From an uncultured Eubacteriales bacterium (lineage in GTDB: Bacteria; Bacillota; Clostridia; Oscillospirales; Acutalibacteraceae), in NCBI GenBank assembly GCA_934561055.1, contig CAKTFN010000017.1, forward strand, positions 1-33,356: a stretch of DNA of 33,356 nucleotides, read 5' to 3'. The translations under genes and the position numbers were made by a program. Under the pieces are notes generated by a model. The model saw nothing but the letters and a program-made list of their open reading frames with translations. It was not told where the DNA came from and made no database searches. Below, piece by piece: positions 14,655 through 22,572 of the stretch. The stretch's first letter is position 1; each line of letters starts with the position of its first letter.

Positions 14655-15618
14655 AGCTAATACAAAAGCACCCGCAAAAAAGAAAAAGAAACGCTCCCAT
14701 CGTTCCGGAGGACTTAACACATCGTATCTTACGAAAATGGGCTTTAAAAGTCTCATTGCGAACCGAAACATGTCGTTTTCTTCAATCAGCGTTTTGACGG
14801 CCTGTTTGCTTCTCATCGGTGTTTCGTTCCTGCTTCTTTTTAACATGAGAACTCTTGTTTCCGACGTTGAAAAGCAGAACGTTGTTGTTGCTTTTGTCAA
14901 AGACGGAATTGACGAAGCCTCAAAAAAGCAGGTCGAAAGCGACCTTAAAGCGATTCCGAACGTTACGGAAGTTCAGTACGTTTCAAAAGAAGAAGGTTTT
15001 AACGAACAGCTTTCCGATTTCGGCGTTGAACGTGATATGATTGACGGTGTAATCGAAAATCCTCTTCCGGATTCATATCGTATAACCGTAAGCAATATTG
15101 AAGAGTTTTCAACAACGCTTGCCGCGATAAAAGCGGTTTCAAACGTTGAATCGGTTCGCGAAAGCCAGGAAATTATCAAACAGATTTCAACGCTTCAAAA
15201 GTCGGTAACCTTCATTTGCGTTATTATTGTTGCGATTCTCATTGTGGTTTCGCTCTTTATCATTGCGAACACGATTAAAATCACAATGGTTTCAAGAAAG
15301 GTCGATATTCAGGTTATGAAGTCGGTCGGCGCAACAAATATTTTCATTTGCTGGCCGTTCATGATTGAAGGTATCGCTATAGGGTTGATTTCGGGATTGC
15401 TTGCAATGATATTGACATATGTTGTCGAAATTACCGAAGGCGACGCACTTAATTCGCTGTTCTCGCTTTTCGGAAGCTCAGTCATTGAAATTTCGGATTT
15501 CTGGTATGTTTTGGTAATTGGATATTTTGTTTCCGGAATGGTTCTCGGTTCATTCGGAAGCGTTGTTTCAATAAGAAAGTATCTTAAAAAAGAAGGCAGC
15601 GAAGCAAATGACATCTGA
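14644..15618 (+). CDS. ftsX: Cell-division permease-like protein FtsX (324 aa)
   Basis: This is the membrane partner of FtsE, passing ATP-driven conformational change to an extracellular hydrolase. The ATG at 14644 is preceded by AAGGAGGG at 14628-14635, inside ftsE. The protein has a basic cytoplasmic N-terminus (KKKKKRSHR), a first membrane segment around residues 45-68, an extracellular domain to about 175, then three further membrane segments with the FtsX-type SRKVDIQVMKSVGATNIFI loop between the second and third. Length and four-segment topology match the family. The start of the next frame overlaps the ftsX stop. Confidence 0.96.
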   Translation: MANKANTKAPAKKKKKRSHRSGGLNTSYLTKMGFKSLIANRNMSFSSISVLTACLLLIGVSFLLLFNMRTLVSDVEKQNVVVAFVKDGIDEASKKQVESDLKAIPNVTEVQYVSKEEGFNEQLSDFGVERDMIDGVIENPLPDSYRITVSNIEEFSTTLAAIKAVSNVESVRESQEIIKQISTLQKSVTFICVIIVAILIVVSLFIIANTIKITMVSRKVDIQVMKSVGATNIFICWPFMIEGIAIGLISGLLAMILTYVVEITEGDALNSLFSLFGSSVIEISDFWYVLVIGYFVSGMVLGSFGSVVSIRKYLKKEGSEANDI

Positions 15619-15661
15619 TTTCAGAAAGCTTTCTGCCGAAGGCAAAGGAGGTTTTTCGGTT

Positions 15662-17065
15662 ATGAAGAAAAAGATTGCGCTTTTAATGTCGCTCGTTCTT
15701 TTCTTAAGTGCCGTTATGTTCTCTGCGCCTGCGCCGGTTGCTCATGCCGCAACACGGCAGGAGCTTGAAGCGGAACTCAGCAGAATTGATCAGGAAATCA
15801 GCAGCAACAAAACGAAGCTTGCCGAGCTGAAAGGTAAAAAGGAATCCCAGCAGGAATATCTTGATACTCTTGAAAATCAGATTTCGGCAAACGAAAAAAA
15901 GGCAACCAATCTTAAAACTCAGGTTGAAACGCTTGATTCTGAAATTGATTCCCTTGACAAAGAGCTTAAACAGCTCAACACCGAAATTGACGTAATCAAT
16001 GATGAAATCGTTCTTGCGAATCAACAGATCACGACAACAACCAACAGCATCAAAGCCTCAAAAACTCAGCTTTCTCAAAAAATCCGCGCCGCATATGTGA
16101 CGGGAACGGATTCAAATCTCAAACTCATTATGGGTGCGGACAGTCTTGCTTCGTTTCTCACGAGACTTGAGATGATGAAACGCATGAGCGAAAACGACAA
16201 AAAAGTTATCGATAAATTCAAGAGCGAGGTGACAACTCTTAAAAAGACAAAGCTCTCTCTTGAAAAAAAGCAAAATAAGCTTGATGAAAAGCAAAAAGAG
16301 GTTGCCGAGAATAAAAACGAGCGCATCTCAAGAAAGGCCGAACTGAAAACAACCCAGGTCGAGTATGAAAAGGCTGTAAAGGAACTTGAAAGCGATTATG
16401 CCGAAGTTGAAGCATATATTGCGGAACTTGACAAGAGCAGTGCGGTGTATGAAACTTATATCAAGAACCTTGAGTCCGAACGTGCCGCCGCCGACAAGGA
16501 AATTGAGTCTTTAATCAAAAACTATCAGGCAACGACCGTAGCAACAACTCAGGGAACAACGCTTTACGCCGCAAACAATGATCCTGCCGCAACAACGACA
16601 GGCACAACGTCTTCTTCGGGCGGAAACTCGGGCTCAAGCGGAAAGATTTATCATTCAAATGACAGTTGGGCATGGCCGCTCGGAAACATTTCATGCTATA
16701 TCAGCAGTCCTTACGGAAATCGAAGCGCTTCAATTTCCGGCTGGAGTTTCCATGGCGGAATGGATATTTCCGCTTCGGGAGTTTACGGAAAGCCGATTTA
16801 CGCTTCACGCGCCGGAACGGTTATTGCCGCGGTTTGGGGAACAACCGGTTACGGAAGATATGTTATCATTGACCACGGAGACGGCTTCTCAACCGTTTAC
16901 GGTCACTGTTCGGAGCTTGTTGTTCAGACCGGTCAAACCGTTGCAAAGGGTCAGCATATCGCAAATGTCGGAAGCACCGGCAATTCAACCGGACCGCATC
17001 TTCATTTTGAAGTTCGCTATAACGGCGAAAAACAGAATCCCGCAAATTATGTTTCAATGCCATAA
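15662..17065 (+). CDS. Secreted coiled-coil/M23 peptidoglycan hydrolase, PcsB/EnvC-like (467 aa)
   Basis: This is a probable FtsEX-activated cell-separation hydrolase. The ATG at 15662 follows AAAGGAGG at 15644-15651 and begins a signal peptide (KKK, hydrophobic core to about 22, cleavage after AHA near 29-30). An earlier ATG at 15608 overlaps ftsX but lacks a good site. Residues about 32-290 form a long charged coiled coil, then a Thr/Ala/Gly/Ser-rich linker, then an M23 (LytM) endopeptidase domain from about 345. Zinc ligands are present: His364 and Asp368 (HGGMD) and His446 and His448 (GPHLHFEV), so the enzyme should be active. Order and domain make-up match the hydrolase partner of FtsEX in other Gram-positives (PcsB, CwlO) and EnvC in proteobacteria. 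Confidence 0.94.
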   Translation: MKKKIALLMSLVLFLSAVMFSAPAPVAHAATRQELEAELSRIDQEISSNKTKLAELKGKKESQQEYLDTLENQISANEKKATNLKTQVETLDSEIDSLDKELKQLNTEIDVINDEIVLANQQITTTTNSIKASKTQLSQKIRAAYVTGTDSNLKLIMGADSLASFLTRLEMMKRMSENDKKVIDKFKSEVTTLKKTKLSLEKKQNKLDEKQKEVAENKNERISRKAELKTTQVEYEKAVKELESDYAEVEAYIAELDKSSAVYETYIKNLESERAAADKEIESLIKNYQATTVATTQGTTLYAANNDPAATTTGTTSSSGGNSGSSGKIYHSNDSWAWPLGNISCYISSPYGNRSASISGWSFHGGMDISASGVYGKPIYASRAGTVIAAVWGTTGYGRYVIIDHGDGFSTVYGHCSELVVQTGQTVAKGQHIANVGSTGNSTGPHLHFEVRYNGEKQNPANYVSMP

Positions 17066-17072
17066 AATCAGC

Positions 17073-17105
17073 AAAGGGACGGCGCTCGTCGCTGTCCCTT
17101 TCTTC
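17073..17105 (+). terminator. Intercistronic terminator-like hairpin between the M23 gene and the S41 gene
   Basis: A 12-bp stem with one G-U pair (AAAGGGACGGCG at 17073-17084 with 17090-17101) has a 5-base loop. The following T tract is weak (TTTCTTCTG), so partial termination or 3'-end protection is more likely than a full stop. Confidence 0.65.
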
Positions 17106-17136
17106 TGATAATAAGGAAAGTTAAGGGGAGTGTTCA

Positions 17137-18318
17137 ATGAATAAAAAAATCTCGCTCGGTCTTTTTATCGGCATTCTTGTAATTGCCGTTGCGGTTTCAA
17201 GCGTCGTAACCGGGGCGGTCATTAACAGAGAATACAATGAACTGCTGAAGGAACTTCCCGAAAAGCTTGAACGTTACGAAATTCTTGATGAGCTTGACGG
17301 AGTAATTAAAAACAACTATTATTCTTCAAGTGACAAGGAAAGTCTGAAGGCTGCTCTCGCCGAAGGTTATGTTGACGGACTGAAAGATCCGTATTCAAAA
17401 TATATGACTTCCGATGAGTATGCCGAATATACTTCCGAAAGCATGGGAAACATGTACGGAATCGGGATCCGTGGTGAAAAGACTGCGAAAAATACAATCA
17501 AAATTACCGAAGTCTTTTCCGGCTCTCCCGCAAATGAGGCAGGAATGAGAGAAGGCGATGTGATTATTGCTTTTGACGGAATACCGCTTGACGCAAACAA
17601 TTACGAAGAACTTTCTTCAAAACTCGAAGGCGACAAGTTGACTTCGGTCAATGTTACGTTCAGACGAAACGGTGAAGATAAAACCGTGAATATCATAAAA
17701 GGCTATGAAGCACAATCGGTTTTTTCAAAAACATATAATAATATCGGTTACATAAAAATTTCTGATTTTTATTCGACAACGGCAAATCAAGTTCAGTCCG
17801 AAGTTCAGTCGCTGACGTCTTCCGGTGTTGCGGAAATTGTTATTGACGTGCGCGGAAACGGCAGCACGAACTACGAAAACGCAATCGAAACGCTCGATGC
17901 TTTTGTTCCGGTGAATGATTCCTCCGTTCCGGCTGCAACGCTTCTTGACGGAAAAGGAACGGTAATCGAAAGCTATTCGACAACTGCGGGGGAAGTCAAC
18001 CTCCCAATGGCTGTTTTGATCAACGAGAATACTTCCTCGGCAGCCGAACTCTTTGCTTGCAATCTGCGTGATTTTTCAAAAGCAACTTTGGTCGGTTTGA
18101 AAACGAAGGGCGTTGCACTCGTTCCGAAAGCCTTTAAGCTGACCGACGGGAGTGCCGTTTTGCTTTCGGTCGGAATTATTCGTCCCTATAAAAGTGAAAC
18201 CTTCAACAAAATCGGAATAACACCCGATAAGGAGTCAAAGCTTAAGAAGAAAACGAATAAGCTTGAGGAAGACAGTCAATTCCTTGACGCTGTTTCTGTT
18301 GTTTTGCCTTCAACCTGA
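17137..18318 (+). CDS. S41/CtpA-family protease homologue with altered catalytic residues (393 aa)
   Basis: The protein has an N-terminal membrane segment or signal anchor at about 5-28, a helical linker, a PDZ domain at about 100-190 (GIGIRGEKTAKNTIKITEVF and on, then AGMREGDVIIAFDG) and an S41 catalytic fold at about 200-360. Canonical carboxy-terminal processing proteases use Ser, Lys and Gln, as in CtpB of Bacillus subtilis. Ser301 in NENTSSAAELFA fits the nucleophile. At +25, where Lys should sit in TFGKG, this sequence reads TKGVA with Val326, and the Gln position (+29) is Pro330. Lys324, two residues earlier, is the only nearby lysine. The strand before it (RGNGSTNYENA) also departs from the usual RNNPGG. 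It is probably a non-catalytic or retuned member in the division operon. The start is well supported by AAGGGGAG. Confidence 0.9.
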   Translation: MNKKISLGLFIGILVIAVAVSSVVTGAVINREYNELLKELPEKLERYEILDELDGVIKNNYYSSSDKESLKAALAEGYVDGLKDPYSKYMTSDEYAEYTSESMGNMYGIGIRGEKTAKNTIKITEVFSGSPANEAGMREGDVIIAFDGIPLDANNYEELSSKLEGDKLTSVNVTFRRNGEDKTVNIIKGYEAQSVFSKTYNNIGYIKISDFYSTTANQVQSEVQSLTSSGVAEIVIDVRGNGSTNYENAIETLDAFVPVNDSSVPAATLLDGKGTVIESYSTTAGEVNLPMAVLINENTSSAAELFACNLRDFSKATLVGLKTKGVALVPKAFKLTDGSAVLLSVGIIRPYKSETFNKIGITPDKESKLKKKTNKLEEDSQFLDAVSVVLPST

Positions 18319-18347
18319 AAATATAATCAGTTTTTACAAAAAGTCAC

Positions 18348-18382
18348 AAGCCGTTTGTTTTTGCGGTTTGCGGCTTTTTTTT
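18348..18382 (+). terminator. Terminator after the S41 gene
   Basis: AAGCCG (18348-18353) pairs with CGGCTT (18371-18376), followed by a run of T to 18382. The loop is long (17 bases), so efficiency is uncertain. Confidence 0.6.
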
Positions 18383-18469
18383 CGTTTTTCGGCTCCTTTT
18401 TCCGATTATATTGTTCGCAGTTTCAGACCAAATTATTATTGCGGTAAAAATCCGCATGGAGGTGAAAAA

Positions 18470-19690
18470 ATGATAAAAACAATAAAATTTTTGAGGTTGT
18501 TCTTAATTTTCGGAATTGTTGTTTTGCTTGGTTTCATTGTTTTCGGTTTTTTTGCAATACCGGACGAAATCAGCACTCTCAGTTCCGATTCGTTGACTAT
18601 TAATGCGTTTTATTCGTTAGACCCTGTTGAAGAAAAAAGGCAGTCTCTTGAAAATGGCGGAGAAAAAGTAATTGATGTAAAAGTCAGATTGCTGAAAATG
18701 ATTCCGATTAAAAACTCAAGAGTTAAAATCCAAAAGCGAAGATACGTTGTTCCGTCAGGAAAAATTTTCGGATTGAGGATATATACGCAGGGAGTGGTTG
18801 TGATTTCCACCGATAAGGTTGATACCGGGAACGGAACGTTTTATCCGGCTCAGACTGCCGGAATTCAGAAAGGTGACGTAATAATCAGTATGAATTCCGA
18901 AAAAGTAAAAGATCATGTTCAAGTTGCCGAAATCATCAAAAACTGCGGCGGCAATGAAATTGACATTGTTTTTCTCCGGAAGAACAAAACTTACAAAACG
19001 AACTTTTTGCCGGTTTATTCGTCTGCCCAAAATAAATATGTCGCAGGCTTGTGGATTAGGGACAGTGCGGCCGGGATCGGAACATTGACTTTTTTTGAAA
19101 AAACAACGGGTGTATATGGCGGCTTAGGCCACGCAGTTTGTGATGTTGACACGGGGGATATCCTTCCGCTCGGTGAGGGTGACGTTGTTGAAGCTGAAAT
19201 CAGCAGTTGCGATAAAGGCCAAAGCGGCGAAGCGGGTGAACTTTGCGGAAGCTTTTCGGGCGGTCGTTTCGGCGAATTATACGCAAATACATCGTCCGGT
19301 GTTTTTGGAATTCTTGAAACCGCAGAAAACGGGATGAATGAAATTCCGGTTGCGGTCAGAAGCGAGGTTAAAACAGGAAAGGCTCAGATTATTTCAACGG
19401 TTGATAAATCGGGTCCGAAGTTTTATGAAATTGAAATTGAAAGGGTATACCCCGACAGCAGAGACAACAGGAGCATGATAATCAGAATAACCGACGAAGA
19501 CCTTCTTGAAAAAACCGGAGGAATTGTTCAGGGTATGAGCGGAAGCCCGATTATCCAAAACGGAAAGCTTGTCGGTGCGGTTACTCACGTTTTTATCAGC
19601 GAGCCTGAAAGGGGATACGCAATTTTTGCCGAAAAAATGATTGAAACCTGTGATGAAGTTTTGAACCAAACTTTCGGTAAAGTTGCATAA
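18470..19690 (+). CDS. spoIVB: SpoIVB serine peptidase (406 aa)
   Basis: This is the forespore-secreted protease that triggers pro-sigma-K processing in the mother cell during sporulation. The protein has an N-terminal membrane segment at about 8-30, a PDZ domain at about 95-180 and an SpoIVB (S55) catalytic domain. The catalytic residues fit the known triad: His221 (GLGHAV), Asp342 (ITDEDLL) and Ser357 (GIVQGMSGSP), with the 15-residue Asp-Ser spacing of the Bacillus enzyme. GGAGGTG at about 18458 marks the ATG at 18470; the frame open 69 codons upstream runs through the preceding terminator and is rejected. The next gene is spo0A, the conserved order in sporulating Firmicutes. No clear sigma-F or sigma-G promoter could be read. 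Confidence 0.96.
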   Translation: MIKTIKFLRLFLIFGIVVLLGFIVFGFFAIPDEISTLSSDSLTINAFYSLDPVEEKRQSLENGGEKVIDVKVRLLKMIPIKNSRVKIQKRRYVVPSGKIFGLRIYTQGVVVISTDKVDTGNGTFYPAQTAGIQKGDVIISMNSEKVKDHVQVAEIIKNCGGNEIDIVFLRKNKTYKTNFLPVYSSAQNKYVAGLWIRDSAAGIGTLTFFEKTTGVYGGLGHAVCDVDTGDILPLGEGDVVEAEISSCDKGQSGEAGELCGSFSGGRFGELYANTSSGVFGILETAENGMNEIPVAVRSEVKTGKAQIISTVDKSGPKFYEIEIERVYPDSRDNRSMIIRITDEDLLEKTGGIVQGMSGSPIIQNGKLVGAVTHVFISEPERGYAIFAEKMIETCDEVLNQTFGKVA

Positions 19691-19762
19691 AATCAACTTA
19701 AAATCAGCAAAAATGCCATAAAAAATACAGTGAATGAAAAATTTTTTGAAAAAAATAAAGTT

Positions 19763-19769
19763 TTCGACA
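19763..19769 (-). promoter_or_regulatory. 0A box upstream of spo0A
   Basis: TTCGACA at 19763-19769 is the complement of the Spo0A box TGTCGAA; the wider site on the minus strand reads TTTGTCGAAAAC. It ends 9 bases before the -35 of the spo0A promoter, which suggests autoregulation. Confidence 0.7.
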
Positions 19770-19778
19770 AATTTCACC

Positions 19779-19807
19779 TTGCAAAAATACTATCATCGTG
19801 ATACTAT
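19779..19807 (+). promoter_or_regulatory. Promoter of spo0A
   Basis: TTGCAA at 19779-19784, a 17-base spacer and TACTAT at 19802-19807 preceded by TGA form an extended -10 promoter. ATACTATC occurs twice (19787 and 19801), the second copy covering the -10. Confidence 0.65.
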
Positions 19808-19810
19808 CCT

Positions 19811-19831
19811 TTTGTGAGAAAAAATCACAAA
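19811..19831 (+). promoter_or_regulatory. Inverted repeat at the spo0A transcription start
   Basis: TTTGTGA (19811-19817) and TCACAAA (19825-19831) flank a 7-base A-rich spacer, right after the -10. It may be an operator or a 5' mRNA hairpin; the T-run needed for a terminator is absent. Confidence 0.5.
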
Positions 19832-19852
19832 TAACAGATAAGGATGGTTATC

Positions 19853-20629
19853 ATGACGAAGAAAACAACCGTTATTATTGCAGGAGAAGGCAATAAGAGA
19901 ATGGAACTGTGCGCAAAATTGCTAAGTGAGAAAGGCTGTGATGTGAGAGTAATTGAAAAAGACGGAAGAAAGCTTAAGAATCTTTCGGTCAAAGAAAAGC
20001 CGGATGCGATTGTTATGGATGCATTTATGTCCGGCCTTGACGCACTCGGCGTTCTTGAAGAATCCGGTGCGGAATTAAAAAAGAACAATACTCTTACTTT
20101 TGTTCTTTCATCGGTTGAAAATCCGGATTTTGAAGAGGAATTTCTCGGCGCGGGCGCGGATTATTATTTTCTGAAACCGGCCGATTACTCACTTGTTGCC
20201 GAACGCATCATAAAAATGATCAAGAGAAGCACAGAAAAAAGCGAAAGGATGTCGTCAGTTTTGTCGGAAGATTCAAAAGAACTTGAAATCGTCATATCGG
20301 AAATAATGCGCCAGATAGGGGTTCCCGCGCATATTAAAGGCTATCAATATCTTCGCCAGGCGATTATGCTTACGGTGAAGGATCCGGAGCTTATGCATGC
20401 TGTCACAAAAATATTATATCCGACAGTTGCGAAACAAAACAATACAACTTCTTCAAGGGTTGAACGTGCAATTCGCCACGCAATTGAGGTTGCGTGGGAC
20501 AGGGGAGACGTTGATGTTCTCAGTTCGTATTTTGGTTATACTATTCAAAACAGCCGCGGAAAGCCGACTAATTCCGAATTTATTGCCATGATCAGCGACA
20601 AGCTTCGTCTTAACATGAAAGCAGTATAA
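19853..20629 (+). CDS. spo0A: Sporulation transcription factor Spo0A with a divergent receiver domain (258 aa)
   Basis: This is the master regulator of sporulation entry, a response regulator with a phospho-receiver (1-125) and the Spo0A-specific DNA-binding domain (about 145-258). The DNA-binding half is strongly conserved: VPAHIKGYQYLRQAI, then LYPTVAKQNNTTSSRVERAI and RHAIEVAWDRGD. In the receiver Asp56 (VMDAF) matches the phospho-acceptor and the Lys of FLKP is kept. The acidic pair after the first strand, ADDN in Bacillus, reads AGEGN here (Gly11, Glu12, Gly13), so the metal site is degenerate. The ATG at 19853 is chosen because AAGGA at 19840 has correct spacing; an ATG at 19844 overlaps that site. 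It follows spoIVB with its own promoter and a 0A box. Confidence 0.96.
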   Translation: MTKKTTVIIAGEGNKRMELCAKLLSEKGCDVRVIEKDGRKLKNLSVKEKPDAIVMDAFMSGLDALGVLEESGAELKKNNTLTFVLSSVENPDFEEEFLGAGADYYFLKPADYSLVAERIIKMIKRSTEKSERMSSVLSEDSKELEIVISEIMRQIGVPAHIKGYQYLRQAIMLTVKDPELMHAVTKILYPTVAKQNNTTSSRVERAIRHAIEVAWDRGDVDVLSSYFGYTIQNSRGKPTNSEFIAMISDKLRLNMKAV

Positions 20630-20661
20630 GAAATATTTTGTACACAATCAAATCAAAAAAA

Positions 20662-20694
20662 AGAAGCAGATATCCTTTTGGGATGCCTGCTTCT
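20662..20694. terminator. Bidirectional terminator between spo0A and the SPFH gene
   Basis: AGAAGCAG (20662-20669) pairs with CTGCTTCT (20687-20694), with an inner ATCC/GGAT extension across a small mismatch. A-rich sequence to the left and CTTTGTTTATT to the right fit both orientations. Confidence 0.8.
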
Positions 20695-20711
20695 CTTTGT
20701 TTATTAGCCTA

Positions 20712-21638
20712 TCAGTCTTTGACAAGTTCTTTGATTCCCGTTGCAAGACCCGCAACGGATTGAATTTCCGACGGAATGATAATCTTCGTTGCCTGACCGT
20801 CGGCAACCTTTTGAAGCGCTTCGAGCGAGCGAAGAGCAACGACAGCCTGAGAAGGATTGGCCTCGTTAATGAGAGCGATACCCTGAGCTTCGGCCTTTTG
20901 AATTGCGATGATTGCCTGAGCTTCACCTTCCGCTTCACGGATTTTCTGCTCTCGAACGGCGTCTGCCTTAAGAATTGCTGCTTCCTTATCGGCCTGAGCG
21001 GCAAGGATTTTTGCTTCCTTTTGACCCTGAGCAACAAGGATTTTGCTTTCTTTGTCGCCTTCGGCACGAAGAATCGCTTCGCGGCGTTCACGCTCGGCCT
21101 TCATCTGTTTTTCCATTGCGTCCTGAATTTCACGCGGAGGAAGAATGTTTTTAAGTTCAACGCGGTTGACTTTGATTCCCCAAGGATCGGTTGCTTCGTC
21201 AAGAATACCTCTGATTTTTGCGTTGATCGTGTCTCTTGAGGTGAGCGTATGGTCAAGTTCAAGTTCGCCGATTATGTTGCGAAGCGTTGTTGCAGTAAGG
21301 TTTTCAATCGCCGAAAGAGGACTTTCAACGCCGTAAGTATAAAGTTTTGGGTCGGTGATCTGATAAAAGACAACCGTATCTATTTGCATTGTGACGTTGT
21401 CCTTTGTGATAACCGGCTGCGGTTTGAAATCAACAACTTGTTCTTTGAGAGAAACAACCTTTGCAAGGCGTTCAAAAACGGGAATTTTAACGTGGAGTCC
21501 CGTCTGCCAAGTTGCACTGTAAGCACCAAGTCTTTCAATGACATATGCTTTTGACTGGGGAACGATTTTGATGTTTACCGCAAGAATGATTACTGCGAGA
21601 AGAACAATTGCAATGATAACATAAATCAAGCCTTCCAT
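20712..21638 (-). CDS. SPFH/Band 7 membrane protein, stomatin/QmcA-like (308 aa)
   Basis: An integral membrane scaffold protein with an N-terminal membrane segment (about 4-23), a Band 7 domain (about 25-180; SKAYVIERLGAYSATWQTGL near the start) and a long Ala/Glu/Lys-rich coiled coil with repeated AEGDKE/AQADKE units to about 265. The short C-terminal part ends in KIIIPSE and on, as in stomatin and paraslipin relatives. Such proteins form oligomeric membrane microdomains; no enzymatic role is implied. CCTCC on the plus strand gives a good ribosome binding site for the ATG at 21638. It is the second gene after an NfeD-like gene; SPFH-NfeD pairing is a widespread functional unit. Confidence 0.95.
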   Translation of the reverse strand: MEGLIYVIIAIVLLAVIILAVNIKIVPQSKAYVIERLGAYSATWQTGLHVKIPVFERLAKVVSLKEQVVDFKPQPVITKDNVTMQIDTVVFYQITDPKLYTYGVESPLSAIENLTATTLRNIIGELELDHTLTSRDTINAKIRGILDEATDPWGIKVNRVELKNILPPREIQDAMEKQMKAERERREAILRAEGDKESKILVAQGQKEAKILAAQADKEAAILKADAVREQKIREAEGEAQAIIAIQKAEAQGIALINEANPSQAVVALRSLEALQKVADGQATKIIIPSEIQSVAGLATGIKELVKD

Positions 21639-21671
21639 GTGATAACCTCCGTATTTTAAAAATGTTTTGGC

Positions 21672-22106
21672 TCATTCGGGTTTAACTATGAGTTTTACTC
21701 CTTCGATTGCCGTAACGATGACTGTTGAACCTTCTTTGATGATTGTGTTTTCATCATAACATCGTGCGGTCCAATTTGTTCCGCGGATTTTTGCCTGTCC
21801 GGTTCCGAGCATATTGTTGATTTCCTCTGTGACTATTGCCTGCTTTCCGATGCACACGTCAGCATTTGTCGGCTGAACCTTTGTTTGGGTGAACTTTTTG
21901 AGATACGGCCGAGCAATGACGAGAGTGAGAATCGAAAGGGCAACAAAGACAGTCAGCTGGATGAGCGGTGATGCGCCGACGACGTTCGCAACGATTGCAC
22001 CGATTGAACCGACCGCAAACCAGACGGTGACAACCTGAAGCGTCAACGCTTCAATGACGGCAAAAACAACGGTAAGAACGATCCACATTATCATCAGTTT
22101 ATTCAT
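21672..22106 (-). CDS. NfeD-like membrane protein (144 aa)
   Basis: A short NfeD-family protein: two or three hydrophobic segments in the first 70 residues (MWIVLTVVFAVIEALTLQVV and on), then a C-terminal OB-fold domain (IGKQAIVTEEINNMLGTGQA and on to SKGSTV-like EGSTVIVTAIEG). It lacks the ClpP-like protease domain of long NfeD proteins. AAAAGGAGG precedes the ATG at 22106. It is first in the operon with the SPFH gene, with 33 bases between them, and is expected to act as the OB-fold partner of that scaffold. Confidence 0.93.
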   Translation of the reverse strand: MNKLMIMWIVLTVVFAVIEALTLQVVTVWFAVGSIGAIVANVVGASPLIQLTVFVALSILTLVIARPYLKKFTQTKVQPTNADVCIGKQAIVTEEINNMLGTGQAKIRGTNWTARCYDENTIIKEGSTVIVTAIEGVKLIVKPE

Positions 22107-22171
22107 TGTTTTACCTCCTTTTAAAAATAATCAATATTTGTGCAGAATTATCAAATAATTGATTACACCGT

Positions 22172-22200
22172 ATTATACCATCAATCCCTGAATTTTACAA
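22172..22200 (-). promoter_or_regulatory. Promoter of the NfeD-SPFH operon
   Basis: On the minus strand TTGTAA (complement of 22195-22200), a 17-base spacer and TATAAT (complement of 22172-22177) with a preceding TGG. The -35 overlaps the stop codon of the upstream DUF4363 gene, so no terminator separates them. Confidence 0.75.
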
Positions 22201-22572
22201 TACATTTCCTATTGATATTTTCTGTTCCTCAATAATGTCGTTAAGCACGGCAATGCTCTTTTGAATTTCTTCAAAAGCTTTTTCGCTGTCTCCGGATGAA
22301 AGAATCTCCAGAATCGAAGGCAGCGATGAATCGAGTGCGTCAAGCGTTGTGTGGTCGAGAAAAACGTTGAACGAAAGATTTTCTTTTTGAAGTTTTTCAA
22401 TTTCTTTGAGTTCATCTTCTGCTTTTGAAATATTTCCGCCTTTGATGAGTTCGGCAGCCACGGAAAGTTTTTGAATGAGTTCAAGACTGCTTTTTTCAAG
22501 CCGAAAAAAGCCGAAAAACGCCGTTGCAAAGCAGAAAAAAAGCAAAAGAAGCGCAAATAAAAATCTTTTCAT
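22195..22572 (-). CDS. DUF4363 family protein (125 aa)
   Basis: A small protein with one N-terminal hydrophobic segment (about 4-24, FLFALLLLFFCFATAFFGFF), likely a signal anchor, and an otherwise helical, Glu/Lys-rich body. The layout and the position immediately after a DUF421 gene match DUF4363, a family often coupled to DUF421 in endospore formers. Its start codon overlaps the stop of the upstream gene by 4 bases (ATGA), indicating translational coupling. GGGAG lies 8 bases before the ATG. Biochemical function is unknown. Confidence 0.8.
   Translation of the reverse strand: MKRFLFALLLLFFCFATAFFGFFRLEKSSLELIQKLSVAAELIKGGNISKAEDELKEIEKLQKENLSFNVFLDHTTLDALDSSLPSILEILSSGDSEKAFEEIQKSIAVLNDIIEEQKISIGNVL

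Noticed and set aside
20697..21239. A 180-codon plus-strand frame antisense to the SPFH gene
   Set aside because: It mirrors the repetitive Ala/Glu/Lys coiled-coil codons of the SPFH gene, which readily give open antisense frames.
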